A stretch of DNA of 64,000 bases from Paraglaciecola sp. L3A3 (GCF_009796765.1 NZ_CP047023.1:4137501-4201500); one strand, 5' to 3'; positions 24,671 to 35,118 are shown, counted from the stretch's first letter. Notes: generated from the letters alone by a model not told the origin. Translations and numbers: made by a program.

Positions 24671-25816
24671 TTAAAAACACACCTTATTAATCATCTGTTG
24701 CAGCATACTTACAGTGGGAGCGACGTAATCTAGCGAGATATATTCATCGGGTTGGTGAGCTTGTTCAATACTTCCTGGTCCTAATACTATAGTGTCGCAA
24801 CCAAGCTGATTTAAAAATGGCGCTTCGGTGGCATAATTTGCCGTTTGAAATTTATTGCCAGTGAGTTTTTCAGCCAAAGCTAAGATATTTTGTTCATCAC
24901 GACAAGCAAATGCTGGAGCCGAAGGAAACATTAATTCAAGACTTAAACGATTAGGGTAAGGTGCATATACAGGAGCCAATGCTTCTTCAATTAACGCTAA
25001 CGCTTCTTGATCAGATAACTCTGGTGTCGCTCTTAAGTCAAAATTTAAGGTGCAATGACCGCATATACGGTTTTCACTGTCGCCACCATGTATATGCCCT
25101 AAATTCATTGTGGTGTAAGGAACGCTAAAAGCTTGATCTAGATATTTAGTTTTTAAAACTGATTGTAAGTCCATTAACTGGCCGATAGCTTGATACATAA
25201 TTTCAATTGCATTAACTCCTTTATCGGGATCGCTAGAATGCCCTGATTGTCCTTGTATATTTAAACTTTGCGCCATATGTCCTTTATGTTTATAGATAGG
25301 CACTAACTCTGTCGGTTCGCCAATAATCGCCATATCAGGCTTGATGAGCTGCTGCTGTGCAAAAAAACGCGCGCCAGCCATAGACGTTTCTTCATCTGCA
25401 GTGGCTAAAATGTACAGAGGTTTTTGTAATTTTTCTAAAGGGATAGTTTTTAATGCTTCAAGGATAAAAGCAAAAAAACCTTTCATATCACAACTGCCTA
25501 AACCATATAACTTGCCATCTTGTTGTTTTAAAACAAAAGGATCTGATTGCCAAAGACCTTGATCAAAAGGCACAGTGTCTGAGTGACCACTGAGTAATAA
25601 CCCACCTTCACCACTGCCTATTTTGGCTAACATATTAAATTTATTGCGAGCATTAGGCACTTGTTGAATAGTTATTGTAAAACCTAATTCAGCAAACCAA
25701 GTCGATAAGAGCTCTATTATGGGCTTATTTGTTTGGTCTATTTTAGGATCAAATGCACTAATAGACGGGCTCTGGATGATAGATTCATAGAGTTCTATAA
25801 AAGATAATTTTGGCAT
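24671..25816 (-). CDS. argE: Acetylornithine deacetylase
   Basis: This 381-residue M20-family metallohydrolase removes the acetyl group from N2-acetylornithine to give ornithine in arginine synthesis. The metal ligands are seen in order: SGHSDTVP, GLGSCDMKG, ADEETSMAGA and the later GEPTELVPI. Length and pattern fit ArgE rather than DapE or succinyl-lysine enzymes. The ATG at 25816 is chosen over a TTG three codons earlier. It is divergent from argC, with an ARG box in the gap, the arrangement known from other gammaproteobacterial argE/argCBH clusters. Confidence 0.93.
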   Translation of the reverse strand: MPKLSFIELYESIIQSPSISAFDPKIDQTNKPIIELLSTWFAELGFTITIQQVPNARNKFNMLAKIGSGEGGLLLSGHSDTVPFDQGLWQSDPFVLKQQDGKLYGLGSCDMKGFFAFILEALKTIPLEKLQKPLYILATADEETSMAGARFFAQQQLIKPDMAIIGEPTELVPIYKHKGHMAQSLNIQGQSGHSSDPDKGVNAIEIMYQAIGQLMDLQSVLKTKYLDQAFSVPYTTMNLGHIHGGDSENRICGHCTLNFDLRATPELSDQEALALIEEALAPVYAPYPNRLSLELMFPSAPAFACRDEQNILALAEKLTGNKFQTANYATEAPFLNQLGCDTIVLGPGSIEQAHQPDEYISLDYVAPTVSMLQQMINKVCF

Positions 25817-25827
25817 AACACTCAACT

Positions 25828-25841
25828 TAAATATTTATTCA
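25828..25841. promoter_or_regulatory. ARG box (ArgR operator) in the argE-argC gap
   Basis: TAAATATTTATTCA agrees with the ArgR consensus core TGAATnnnnATTCA at all but one of the ten defined positions. It is 12 bp from the argE start, so ArgR with arginine would repress argE directly and probably argC as well. A tataat word lies at about 25884. Confidence 0.7.
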
Positions 25842-26165
25842 CTTTAATTGCATAACTATATAAAACATGACAAAATCTCTGGCTATAATAAACGGTCGTT
25901 AGAAACCTTAATCATTCACCTTGGTTAACACCATATAATTTAACTTATTTTTGGCTATTTAACGCATATGTACTTATTTGTTTCAACAATTTTAGCAGTT
26001 TTCATGTCCCTGCCTAGCTTCGCTAACCGTTTATTTCGACGATAAGTCGAAATCACGCGCCTAGCTCACCGTTTGTCATTAGTGTTAGTATTTGGCAAAG
26101 AGTACTTAACTCCCTTTAATTTATATTGTATTTGGCTCGAAAAAGAGCTTATAGAGAATTTTCCT
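25842..26165. promoter_or_regulatory. Long argC leader region
   Basis: The 350-bp gap between argE and argC holds the tataat word at about 25884 and a perfect 8-bp hairpin atttcgac/gtcgaaat at 26033-26053. No second full ARG box was clear by eye. Confidence 0.45.
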
Positions 26166-27194
26166 ATGATTAAAACCTGTATTATTGGAGCCAGTGGTTA
26201 TGCCGGCGCTGACCTAGCGGTGCTCATTCAGAACCACCCAGAATTTGAATTAGCAGCTTTGTATGTATCAGCCAACAGTGCCGATGCAGGTAAAAATTTG
26301 GGGGATATTCATCCTAAATGCTTTAATCAAATTAATTTGTCATTAACCCCTATCGATGAATCTAATTTAGTTTGTTTAGCTGAAACTTACGATGCCATAT
26401 TTTTAGCCACACCTCATGAGGCAAGTCATCAATGGATGCCTGAACTAACAGGTAAAAAAGCTAAAATATTTGATCTATCAGGTGCATTTAGAATCAAAGA
26501 CAAACAAGTATTTGAACAGTTTTACGGTTTTGCCCATACTGCTAGCGATTTATTAAGCAAAGCTGTATATGGCTTAGCCGATTGGCATCAAGCACAAATT
26601 AAACAAGCAGATTTAATTGCAGTGCCAGGCTGTTACCCGACAGCTTCGCTTACTGCGTTAAAGCCATTACAAAATAATCAACTATTAGATGCTAAGCATT
26701 TTCCTATTATCAACGCGGTTTCAGGTGTATCTGGAGCGGGGCGTAAAGCGGCATTAGGCACCAGTTTCACCGAAGTTAGCCTTACAGCTTATGGTGTGTT
26801 GGGCCATAGACATCAACCTGAAATTTCTGAGTACCTGGGGGCACCGGTTATTTTCACCCCTCACTTAGGTAATTTCAAGCGTGGCATATTAGCCACCATT
26901 ACAGTCAAATTGCAGCCCGGTGTCAGCCAACAGCAAATCGATCAAGCTTACAGCCAAGCTTATGCTAATAATCCAATTGTTAGAATTCGTAATACGTGGC
27001 CAAAAATCGACGATGTGGCGAGCACCCCATTCTGTGATTTATTCTGGAAATATGATGCAGAGACCGGTTATTTAGTAGTGACCAGTGCTATTGATAACTT
27101 ACTAAAAGGTGCATCATCACAAGCGGTACAATGTGCCAATTTACGTTTTGGTTTTGAAGCTCATTTAGGTTTAACCAATGGTTTGGTGAATTAA
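26166..27194 (+). CDS. argC: N-acetyl-gamma-glutamyl-phosphate reductase
   Basis: This 342-residue NADPH-dependent enzyme carries out the third step of ornithine synthesis. The N-terminal nucleotide fold starts MIKTCIIGASGYAGADLAVL. The catalytic Cys156 lies in VPGCYPTAS, and a dimerisation part ends in KGASSQAVQCANLRFG. The start is set at ATG 26166, directly before the GASGYAG loop, with GAGA upstream. The longer in-frame extension to 26073 has no counterpart in the family. It is followed by argB after a single base. Confidence 0.95.
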   Translation: MIKTCIIGASGYAGADLAVLIQNHPEFELAALYVSANSADAGKNLGDIHPKCFNQINLSLTPIDESNLVCLAETYDAIFLATPHEASHQWMPELTGKKAKIFDLSGAFRIKDKQVFEQFYGFAHTASDLLSKAVYGLADWHQAQIKQADLIAVPGCYPTASLTALKPLQNNQLLDAKHFPIINAVSGVSGAGRKAALGTSFTEVSLTAYGVLGHRHQPEISEYLGAPVIFTPHLGNFKRGILATITVKLQPGVSQQQIDQAYSQAYANNPIVRIRNTWPKIDDVASTPFCDLFWKYDAETGYLVVTSAIDNLLKGASSQAVQCANLRFGFEAHLGLTNGLVN

Positions 27195-27195
27195 T

Positions 27196-27984
27196 ATGAC
27201 AAACAAACCTACATTAGTGATTAAAGTTGGCGGCGCTTTTATGCAGTCTGACTCTCACGCCTTAGATTTACTAAACACCATAGGCCAACTGCAAGAAAAC
27301 TATCACCTAGTGTTAGTGCATGGCGGCGGCGCTATGGTTGAAGAATTAATGCAAGCGTTAAATTTGTCCAGCCAAAAAATTGATGGTTTACGGGTAACTC
27401 CGGCTGAACATATGCCCTATATAACAGGAGCATTAGCCGGCACTGCCAATAAACAACTTTCAAGTTTAGCGATACAAGCAGGACTAACCCCTGTTGGTTT
27501 AAGCTTAGTTGATGGTAAAATGTGTAACGCAGCTGTCATGCGTGAAGAGCTTGGTGCAGTAGGGACAGTCACGGCTAATGACCCTACTTTATTAAAAGTA
27601 TTAGCGGCAACACAAATGTTACCCATCATCAGCTCGATTGGAGTCAGTGATGCTGGGCAATTATTAAATATAAATGCAGATCAGGCCGCAACTGTGATTG
27701 CCCAGCTGCTAGACGCTGAGTTATTATTGCTGTCCGATGTGCCTGGCGTATTGGATGTAAATAAAACGCTGATAAATGAATTAACCAGTACACAAATCGA
27801 TCTATTGGTTAAAGAAAATGTCATTCGCGATGGCATGGTGGTTAAAGTAGAAGCTGCACTTACTGCAGCTAATAGTTTAGGCCGAAATGTGACTATCGCT
27901 AGCTGGAAAGATTCTGAAAAACTATTGGGCTTATTACAACAACAAGCAGTGGGCACAAAAATCTTTCCTTCGCTAGTTAGCTAG
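27196..27984 (+). CDS. argB: Acetylglutamate kinase
   Basis: This 262-residue amino-acid kinase phosphorylates N-acetylglutamate, the second step of the pathway. It shows VIKVGGAFM, VLVHGGGAMVEELMQ, a LSDVPGVLD loop and the C-terminal IRDGMVVKVEAA segment. The short length and lack of the N-terminal helix fit the E. coli-like, arginine-insensitive dimer type. The start is one base after the argC stop, so it is translationally linked. Confidence 0.95.
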   Translation: MTNKPTLVIKVGGAFMQSDSHALDLLNTIGQLQENYHLVLVHGGGAMVEELMQALNLSSQKIDGLRVTPAEHMPYITGALAGTANKQLSSLAIQAGLTPVGLSLVDGKMCNAAVMREELGAVGTVTANDPTLLKVLAATQMLPIISSIGVSDAGQLLNINADQAATVIAQLLDAELLLLSDVPGVLDVNKTLINELTSTQIDLLVKENVIRDGMVVKVEAALTAANSLGRNVTIASWKDSEKLLGLLQQQAVGTKIFPSLVS

Positions 27985-28022
27985 ACTAACTAAATACTTA
28001 GAATTAAATACAAGGCACAGGC

Positions 28023-28952
28023 ATGAAACAGGATCTTCTTTCTTTTAAAGACTGGACAGCTGAGCAATTAACCGACTTGCTCACCTTAGCTAAAACCATT
28101 AAAGCCAATCCGTCTGGTTACCGCACAGCCCTTGATGGTTTGTCTGTGGTAGCTTTATTTGAAAAACCTTCTCTTCGAACTCGTGTGAGTTTTGATATAG
28201 GAATTAATAAATTAGGTGGGCACTTAGTTTATCTAGACTCTCAATCAAACAAACTAGCTGGCCGTGAAGATGTCAAAGACATGGGTGCAAACTTAGCCTG
28301 TTGGGCTGACGCAATTGTGGCTCGTGTCTTTGCTCATAGCACATTAAAAGAACTAGCTGAATCGGCTAAAGTTCCCGTTATTAATGCCTTGTGTGACATG
28401 TATCACCCATGCCAAGCAGTAGCTGACTACTTAACTATTAGCGAACATTATGATGATTTAAGCAAAGTAAAAGTCGCTTATATTGGTGATGGTAACAACG
28501 TGACTCACTCACTTATGTTAGTGGGTGTAGCTTTAGGTTGTGAAGTAGTAGTGGTCACTCCTAAAGGTCATGAGGTTGATGGGAACATTGTTGAATTAAC
28601 GCAAGCTCGTGCTGAGCAATTTGGCGGTAAATTGACTATTAGTAACGACATTGAGGCAGCCATTGGCTCACAAGTATTGTATACAGACACTTGGCTTTCT
28701 ATGGGTGACGATACGCCTCTAGCTGAAATTAAAGATACCTTCGCCGGTTATGAAATTGACGAGGCATTGATGGAAAAAACAGGCGCTGATTATGTATTAC
28801 ATTGCCAACCAGCTCATCGAGATTTAGAGATTAGCGGTAGCTTAATTGACGGCGAACAGTCGTTGTTATTCCAACAAGCTGAAAATCGCATGCACGGTCA
28901 AAATGCTATTTTGGTACACTTACTAGCTAGCGATTTTACCCCAAGAAACTAG
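28023..28952 (+). CDS. argF: Ornithine carbamoyltransferase
   Basis: This 309-residue transferase makes citrulline from ornithine and carbamoyl phosphate. The carbamoyl-phosphate site is FEKPSLRTRVSFD, the ornithine-side motifs are HPCQAVADY and DTWLSMG, and the catalytic Cys lies in LHCQPAHR. Many OTCases have HCLP, so the Gln is a natural variant of this branch. It is 38 bp behind argB in the same direction, ahead of argG. Confidence 0.94.
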   Translation: MKQDLLSFKDWTAEQLTDLLTLAKTIKANPSGYRTALDGLSVVALFEKPSLRTRVSFDIGINKLGGHLVYLDSQSNKLAGREDVKDMGANLACWADAIVARVFAHSTLKELAESAKVPVINALCDMYHPCQAVADYLTISEHYDDLSKVKVAYIGDGNNVTHSLMLVGVALGCEVVVVTPKGHEVDGNIVELTQARAEQFGGKLTISNDIEAAIGSQVLYTDTWLSMGDDTPLAEIKDTFAGYEIDEALMEKTGADYVLHCQPAHRDLEISGSLIDGEQSLLFQQAENRMHGQNAILVHLLASDFTPRN

Positions 28953-29096
28953 AAATAGATTCGAGATTTGAACAAAGTATAAAAAATAGATATACGGCAA
29001 AGGCAGAAGCAAGACGCCTTTGCCGCACTTATATTAATTTAGCAATATGTTGGCTCGCAACACGAAGCTGGCAACTGATTTTAAACAGGAAAAAAC

Positions 29097-30344
29097 ATGG
29101 CTATCAAAGCAAACAAAGAATTTAAAAAAGTCGTACTGGCTTATTCAGGTGGTTTAGATACATCAGCTATCATTCCATGGTTAATCGAAACCTATAATTG
29201 TGAAGTTATCGCGTTTGCTGCAGATGTAGGTCAAGGAGATGAAGAACTAGTTGGACTTCGTGAAAAGGCACTAGCGACTGGTGCTAGCGAATGTTATATC
29301 GTTGACCTTAAAGAAGAGTTTGTATCTGACTATATCTACCCAACCATTACTACGGGTGCGGTATATGAAGGCGAATACTTATTAGGTACGTCTATGGCTC
29401 GCCCTATCATTGCTAAAGCACAGGTAGAGATTGCCCGTAAAGTAGGCGCTGACGCCCTTTGTCATGGTTGTACTGGTAAAGGTAATGACCAAGTGCGTTT
29501 TGAGGGTACATTCGCAGCATTAGCCCCTGATTTAGCAGTGATTGCTCCTTGGCGCGAATGGAGCATGGTATCTCGAGAAGACTTACTTGATTATTTAGCC
29601 GAGCGTAATATTCCTTGTTCAGCATCACTAACCAAAATTTATAGCCGTGATGCCAATGCTTGGCACATATCTCATGAAGGCGGCGAATTAGAAGATCCTT
29701 GGTGTGAGCCGACTAAAGGGATCTGGACGTTAACTGTTGATCCAGAAGACGCACCAAATGACCCCGTTCGTGTTCACTTGACTTTTGATGAAGGTAAGTT
29801 AACTCATGTTGATGGCGAAGAGCTAACTCCTTACGGCGTATTAATGAAACTTAACGAAATAGCCGCTGCACACGGTGTGGGCCGTATCGATATCGTTGAA
29901 AACCGTTTGGTTGGCATGAAATCTCGTGGTTGTTACGAAACGCCTGGCGGCACTGTTATGATGAAAGCATATAAAGCTTTAGAATGTTTAGTCTTAGACA
30001 AAGCATCACTTAAGTATCGTGAGCAAATTGGTCTTGAATATTCACACGTTATGTATGATGGTCGCTGGTTTACTGCACTTAACGACGCACTATTAGCTGG
30101 CGCCGCAAGTTTTGCCCAAAAAGTAACAGGCGAAATCGTTGTGAAGTTGTACAAAGGTCAAGCCACTGTAGTACAAAGAAAATCGCCTAACAGTTTATAC
30201 TCTGAAGATTTTGCCACCTTTGGGGCAGATGACGTTTATGACCAAAGTCATGCTGAAGGTTTCATCCGCTTATATAGCTTATCTAGCCGTATTGAAGCGA
30301 TGAACAAAAAAGGTATTGCCTTCAAAAATACAGGAATAGAATAA
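29097..30344 (+). CDS. argG: Argininosuccinate synthase
   Basis: This 415-residue ATP-dependent ligase joins citrulline and aspartate. The PP-loop is [15 protein letters not shown] at about residues 12-26. Further family segments are [23 protein letters not shown] and [19 protein letters not shown] precedes the ATG. The 3' end (TAATG) overlaps the argH start by one base, showing coupled translation. Confidence 0.96.
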   Translation: MAIKANKEFKKVVLAYSGGLDTSAIIPWLIETYNCEVIAFAADVGQGDEELVGLREKALATGASECYIVDLKEEFVSDYIYPTITTGAVYEGEYLLGTSMARPIIAKAQVEIARKVGADALCHGCTGKGNDQVRFEGTFAALAPDLAVIAPWREWSMVSREDLLDYLAERNIPCSASLTKIYSRDANAWHISHEGGELEDPWCEPTKGIWTLTVDPEDAPNDPVRVHLTFDEGKLTHVDGEELTPYGVLMKLNEIAAAHGVGRIDIVENRLVGMKSRGCYETPGGTVMMKAYKALECLVLDKASLKYREQIGLEYSHVMYDGRWFTALNDALLAGAASFAQKVTGEIVVKLYKGQATVVQRKSPNSLYSEDFATFGADDVYDQSHAEGFIRLYSLSSRIEAMNKKGIAFKNTGIE

Positions 30345-31726
30345 TGAGTTTATGGGGCGGACGATTTCAAGATGGCAGTAGTGCCATGTTTAGAAGGGTA
30401 AACGATTCTTTACCCTTCGACCGTGCATTGGCAAGTCAAGATATTCGAGGCTCCATAGCTTGGTCAAAAGCTATTTGTAAAGCTGGTGTATTAACCCAAG
30501 ACGAGCAACAGCAACTAGAAAGTGCCTTACAAGCTTTGTTAGTTAAAGCCGAAAATGACACGCTAGATTTTGATGCCAGCAGCGAAGAAGATATCCATAG
30601 CTTTGTTGAAGCCACCTTAATCGAACAGTTAGGTGATATTGCTCGTAAGTTACACACTGGCCGAAGTCGAAATGATCAGGTTGCCACAGACTTCCGTCTT
30701 TGGTGCCGCGATCATGTTGATTTGTTAGTAGCAGATTTAGAAAATGTAAGAGCTTCATTGCTTAACACCGCTAATAATAACAAAACGGTTATTTTACCCG
30801 GTTATACACACTTACAACGCGCTCAACCCGTTCGCTACCCTCACTGGTGTTTAGCTTATGTAGAGATGTTTAAACGTGATATTAGTCGCTTACAAGATCT
30901 AAAAGCACGCTTAAATAAATGTCCATTAGGTAGTGGTGCTCTTGCTGGTACCACCTACCCTATTGACCGTCATGAAATAGCTAAAGACTTAGGTTTTGAT
31001 AGTCCATGTCTTAATAGTTTAGATGCTGTATCTGATCGTGATTTTGTCTTAGAAATTTTATTTGCTGCCAGCACGAGCATGATGCATATGTCACGTATGG
31101 CAGAAGACTTAATCTTCTTCAATTCAGGTGAAGCAGGGTTTATCACCTTAGGCGACCAAGTAACCTCTGGCTCATCTTTGATGCCACAAAAGAAGAACCC
31201 AGATGCCTTAGAATTAATTCGCGGCAAATGTGGTCGAGTATTTGGTAGCCTGCAAGGTATGTTAGTCACCATGAAAGGTCTTCCTTTGGCCTACAACAAA
31301 GATATGCAAGAAGACAAAGAAGGTGTACTTGACGCTGTGACCCAGTGGCACATTTGTTTATGTATCGCTTGTGAAGTATTAGACAGTATTAAACTAGATT
31401 CTGAGCGCTGTGCCAAAGCGGCCCGTGAAGGTTATGCTAACGCTACTGAATTAGCTGACTACTTAGTAGCTAAAGGTATTCCTTTTAGAACCGCCCACGA
31501 TATTTCAGGCCAAGTAGTACTGGCAGCCTTAGAGCAAAAAGTGGCTATCGAACAACTTGAATTAACTGAATTGAAAAAATATTCAGACTTAATTGAAGAC
31601 GACGTATACGAGATATTACAACTAGATTACCTAGTAGATAAACGTAGTATCTTAGGCGGAACCGGAATTGCTCCTGTAAGTGCAGCTTTAGCAGCCGAAT
31701 TGGCCGCAACTAGCACTAACAAGTAA
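30344..31726 (+). CDS. argH: Argininosuccinate lyase
   Basis: This 460-residue enzyme of the aspartase/fumarase superfamily releases fumarate and arginine. The signature [12 protein letters not shown] is near residue 283, with [12 protein letters not shown] near 105. It is normal length, so the acetyltransferase domain found fused to ArgH in some Vibrio and Moritella relatives is absent here. That activity is supplied by the full argA gene 9 bp downstream. Confidence 0.96.
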   Translation: MSLWGGRFQDGSSAMFRRVNDSLPFDRALASQDIRGSIAWSKAICKAGVLTQDEQQQLESALQALLVKAENDTLDFDASSEEDIHSFVEATLIEQLGDIARKLHTGRSRNDQVATDFRLWCRDHVDLLVADLENVRASLLNTANNNKTVILPGYTHLQRAQPVRYPHWCLAYVEMFKRDISRLQDLKARLNKCPLGSGALAGTTYPIDRHEIAKDLGFDSPCLNSLDAVSDRDFVLEILFAASTSMMHMSRMAEDLIFFNSGEAGFITLGDQVTSGSSLMPQKKNPDALELIRGKCGRVFGSLQGMLVTMKGLPLAYNKDMQEDKEGVLDAVTQWHICLCIACEVLDSIKLDSERCAKAAREGYANATELADYLVAKGIPFRTAHDISGQVVLAALEQKVAIEQLELTELKKYSDLIEDDVYEILQLDYLVDKRSILGGTGIAPVSAALAAELAATSTNK

Positions 31727-31735
31727 GGAATATTT

Positions 31736-33046
31736 GTGGTCGTTTCACACATTGACAGTGTTAAAATTATACGTAATTCAGCACCTTATATTAATGCGCA
31801 CAGAGGCAAAACCTTTGTTTTAATGTTTGGTGGTGAAGCCATTGAAGATGCTAATTTCGCCAATATTATTCATGATATTGCGTTATTAAATAGTTTGGGG
31901 GTACGTTTAGTTTTAGTCCATGGTGCACGACCACAAATAGAACAAAGAGTTGAATTAAGAAAGTTAGCGGCCCGTTTTCATCAAGATATGCGGATTACCG
32001 ACAAGGAGACGTTGGAATGTGTAAAAGATGCGGCTGGTTCTGTACGAGCCCAAGTCGAAGCTTTGTTGACTATGGGTTTGCCTAACTCCCCCATGCATGG
32101 CGCTCAAATTCGTGTTTGCTCTGGAAATTTAGTGGTCGCTATGCCTGCTGGTGTGCAAGAAGGTATCGACTTTGAAAACACTGGCGTAGTGCGTCGTATA
32201 GACGTACACGGCATTAACGATCATCTAAATGATGGCTCCATTGTACTCTTATCTCCTATGGGTTATTCAGCTACAGGGGAAGTATTTAATTTGTCTTACG
32301 CTGATGTGGCAACCAATGCAGCTATAGCGTTAAAGGCTGATAAACTTATCACTTTCACTCATGAACACGGCATAGTGAGTGAAGATGGCGAGCTATTGAG
32401 AAATCTAGAATTAGACCAACTCTATGGCATGATCAGCCAGCCGCATTACTCTCCACAGAAACAGATTTTGCAGTCAGTAATTTCTAGTTTGGAGGCGAAT
32501 ATAAGTCGTTGTCACTGTGTTAGCTACCGTCAAGATGGCGCTTTATTACAAGAGTTATTTACTCGTGATGGAGCAGGGTCATTAATTTCTCAACGTTCTT
32601 ATGAACAACTACGACCAGCCAATATTGAAGATGTAGGCGGCGTATTAAAACTGATTAAACCTTTAGAAGAAAAAGGGATTTTAGTTAAACGTTCTAGAGA
32701 ATATTTAGAAAAAGAAATTGAACAATTTACTCTAATAGAACGTGATGGTATGACTATCGCTTGCGCGGCTCTATATCCTTATCCAGACGAAGCCATGGGC
32801 GAACTGGCCTGTGTTGCCACTCACGCTGATTACCGTGGTGGTAGCCGTGGAGAAAGGTTGCTAGAGGCGATTAAAGTACAGGCTCGTAAGCAAGGTTTAC
32901 ATTCAATTTTTGTGCTAACAACTGTCACTGCTCACTGGTTTAGAGAGCAAGGATTTGTCGAAGCAACATTAGATGACTTACCCTCCAAGAAAAAACAGTT
33001 ATATAACTTCCAGCGTAACTCTAAAGTATTTATGCTCGCCTTATAA
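31736..33046 (+). CDS. argA: N-acetylglutamate synthase (amino-acid kinase plus GNAT domains)
   Basis: This 436-residue enzyme performs the first step, acetyl-CoA plus glutamate to N-acetylglutamate. The N-terminal amino-acid-kinase-like regulatory domain (VLMFGGEAI, LVLVHGARPQIE) spans to about residue 280. The C-terminal GNAT domain follows (about 295-436), with the acetyl-CoA loop THADYRGGSRGERLL. The start is a GTG (31736) preceded by TAAGGAA. It completes the set argC-B-F-G-H-A on one strand with argE opposite, so every step from glutamate to arginine except ornithine acetyltransferase/argD is here. Confidence 0.93.
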   Translation: MVVSHIDSVKIIRNSAPYINAHRGKTFVLMFGGEAIEDANFANIIHDIALLNSLGVRLVLVHGARPQIEQRVELRKLAARFHQDMRITDKETLECVKDAAGSVRAQVEALLTMGLPNSPMHGAQIRVCSGNLVVAMPAGVQEGIDFENTGVVRRIDVHGINDHLNDGSIVLLSPMGYSATGEVFNLSYADVATNAAIALKADKLITFTHEHGIVSEDGELLRNLELDQLYGMISQPHYSPQKQILQSVISSLEANISRCHCVSYRQDGALLQELFTRDGAGSLISQRSYEQLRPANIEDVGGVLKLIKPLEEKGILVKRSREYLEKEIEQFTLIERDGMTIACAALYPYPDEAMGELACVATHADYRGGSRGERLLEAIKVQARKQGLHSIFVLTTVTAHWFREQGFVEATLDDLPSKKKQLYNFQRNSKVFMLAL

Positions 33047-33112
33047 TTCAAACCTTTTAAGGTTGAGTCTTAGACGCGCCTAACCCCTTATAATTTATCA
33101 TTAGGATCAAAG

Positions 33113-33457
33113 ATGACGATTAATGACTTAATCAAACTAGTACGTACACAACCTGAAACCATTGAATTTAGCCAAGTCATACAAGTCATTGAGCAAAATT
33201 ATCAGTATACCCCGACTACTTTTACTAACGGAGGCTTAGTTAGCCAAGCGGGCAGCAATGAAGGTTCCTGTAAGATTTTTTACTTTGCCCAAATAAACCG
33301 ACTCAATGCAGCTGAAACTCTGCAATTGTTTGGCAATTATTATCGTCAAGATGTTTTACAACATCCGCAAAATAGCGACCATGGCAATATCCGAAACTTT
33401 ATGCTTAAAGGTTGGGCAGGTATCACATTTGATGGTGTCGCTTTAGCCAGCAAATAA
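33113..33457 (+). CDS. HopJ type III effector-family protein
   Basis: This 114-residue protein matches the HopJ family: FxxVIxVIEQNYxYTPTxFxNG, then NxAGSNEGSCKIFYFAQI and HGNIRNFMLKGWAGI. The family is widespread in free-living marine bacteria that have no type III secretion and often lies downstream of argH/argA. The name reflects a Pseudomonas effector only. It is 66 bp after argA and probably shares its transcript. Function unknown. Confidence 0.8.
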   Translation: MTINDLIKLVRTQPETIEFSQVIQVIEQNYQYTPTTFTNGGLVSQAGSNEGSCKIFYFAQINRLNAAETLQLFGNYYRQDVLQHPQNSDHGNIRNFMLKGWAGITFDGVALASK

Positions 33458-33483
33458 GAGTTACTTAAAAAAAAGCCTAATAA

Positions 33484-33500
33484 ACCGAGTTCAGATTAAT
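33484..33500. repeat. Single end of element B (ccgagttcagattaat)
   Basis: The word resembles the right end of the 9173-9209 remnant. It overlaps the region between two convergent genes and is part of a weak hairpin (cctaat...attagg) that may end both transcripts. Confidence 0.35.
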
Positions 33501-35118
33501 TAGGTTTGTTCATTTTTTTGCTATATACCACTATAGTTAACAGCAACAAACCTAAGGCAGTCAAAAGCCAATAAATAGATTTATCACTCGCTAATTTGAT
33601 ATTCAGGATCGCAGGTTCTGAAAGTGATAATTGCCCATTTCTGCTGAAAATTTGATATTCATAACTCTCACCAAATTCAGTATAAATATCTTCAAACGGA
33701 GATTGAGCGGCCCAATAATGGCGGCCATCATTACGAACTATTTCTACATCGAAACCCAACTCTGCTTGCATCTGCTGCCACGATATTTCAACCAAACCTT
33801 TTTTGTTCAATCCTATGGCTGAATTTTGAATGGCTTGGGGTGATTGAGTATTACTTATTTCATTTCTTAGTTTTGGCCGATCAAAGGGGAATGTTTCATT
33901 CTTGACCCTTTCATCGGTCAAAGAGAAGGTCAAAAATGCAATTAAAGCCTTACGTTGGTACTCAGAAAATTGAAAATTATACTTTTCGCCGTTAGGCATT
34001 TTGGTGGCCATATCTTCAAAGGGTACATTGGCATATACGTCTATCACCTTTTCTAATGAAGTAAACTGCCCAGTATGCATGTAAGTCAATTTAAGACCCG
34101 TATTGCGTAAACTGGGGACTTTCATCGCACCATGGTCTTTACTGTCCAGACTGAGTTGTTTGCGACCTAAATCGGTATTTATTCCTTGGATACCAATGTT
34201 ATAAAATTTGTTATCGGTAAATAGAGGTGGCGTATGGCATTGAGCACAGCCACTTTGCTGGAAAAACTCCCAACCTAAGTTTTCCAGATAAGGCAGTTTT
34301 TGTTGTTTGGCCATAGCTAAATCCCAAGGCGTTTGATTAGACACTAAACTACGTTCATATGTGGCTAGTGCAAAAGCAATACGTTTAAGACTGATATTTT
34401 GATCGCCAAAAGCCTTAGTAAATAAAGTATTATAATCACTCCCATCAGATAATACCGCTTGAATGTCAGCAGGCAGGTTAGTCGCTAATGCTAGAGGTTT
34501 AGCTTGCTTTAATTTAGTAATAATCTCGTCAGCAGTTTGTCCATCTTTAGCCATCTCCACATTGCTCATTAATGGACCAAGTGCTTGGCTTTCTAGTGCT
34601 CCCCCAGCTGAGATAACTATCTTTTTAGTTTTGGGGTCAATAAATTCTGAGCTCGCTCTACCATCCCAAAAATTAGTATCAGCCCATATACCAGAAAAAT
34701 AGGCTTGTGCTGTACGATTAGTTACCTGTGGATTCTGTTTAAAAACACTATGGTTCTGCACTTGACCAAGTGCATCCCTGGAGACAACCCCCAGACTGCC
34801 CAAGATATCATCACTGGTATTGATTATTTTATCGAATCCTGGCTCTAGGCCAATTCTTTTATCTGCACCGTTAGCACTTGGTAAATGGCAAGTACCACAA
34901 GCAATAGAATTATCAGTTGACAGTTGTTCATCCCAAAAAAGGATCTTGCCCAACACACGTTTGGCTTCTGTGGGTTGATTTTCACTAGGGTAAGGCACTG
35001 GAGGTAATGACATATCATCAGATATTTTTGCTGCAGCTAATGAAGGCTTACTAAAAAATGTGCCTAAAACAAAAATTAACAGACTGTTTTGTAGGAGTTT
35101 TAACACAACTAATGCCAT
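33496..35118 (-). CDS. Di-haem cytochrome c peroxidase/MauG-type protein, membrane anchored
   Basis: This 540-residue periplasmic protein has a signal peptide (cut near SLAAA, residue 30). It has two CxxCH haem sites (Cys74-His78 and Cys291-His295), the layout of bacterial cytochrome c peroxidases and MauG. The peroxidase part ends at about residue 400. It is followed by a fibronectin-like beta domain (GLNKKGLVEISWQQ to about 505) and a C-terminal membrane helix (about 515-533) with a short basic tail. This tail is unusual, because classical CcpA is soluble. Substrate unknown. Confidence 0.82.
   Translation of the reverse strand: MALVVLKLLQNSLLIFVLGTFFSKPSLAAAKISDDMSLPPVPYPSENQPTEAKRVLGKILFWDEQLSTDNSIACGTCHLPSANGADKRIGLEPGFDKIINTSDDILGSLGVVSRDALGQVQNHSVFKQNPQVTNRTAQAYFSGIWADTNFWDGRASSEFIDPKTKKIVISAGGALESQALGPLMSNVEMAKDGQTADEIITKLKQAKPLALATNLPADIQAVLSDGSDYNTLFTKAFGDQNISLKRIAFALATYERSLVSNQTPWDLAMAKQQKLPYLENLGWEFFQQSGCAQCHTPPLFTDNKFYNIGIQGINTDLGRKQLSLDSKDHGAMKVPSLRNTGLKLTYMHTGQFTSLEKVIDVYANVPFEDMATKMPNGEKYNFQFSEYQRKALIAFLTFSLTDERVKNETFPFDRPKLRNEISNTQSPQAIQNSAIGLNKKGLVEISWQQMQAELGFDVEIVRNDGRHYWAAQSPFEDIYTEFGESYEYQIFSRNGQLSLSEPAILNIKLASDKSIYWLLTALGLLLLTIVVYSKKMNKPN

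Noticed and set aside
24671..25816. Succinyl-diaminopimelate desuccinylase (dapE)
   Set aside because: Position divergent from argC and the ArgE-like motifs favour acetylornithine deacetylase.
33113..33457. Type III secretion effector
   Set aside because: The HopJ-family name is misleading. No secretion genes are present and the family is common in free-living bacteria.
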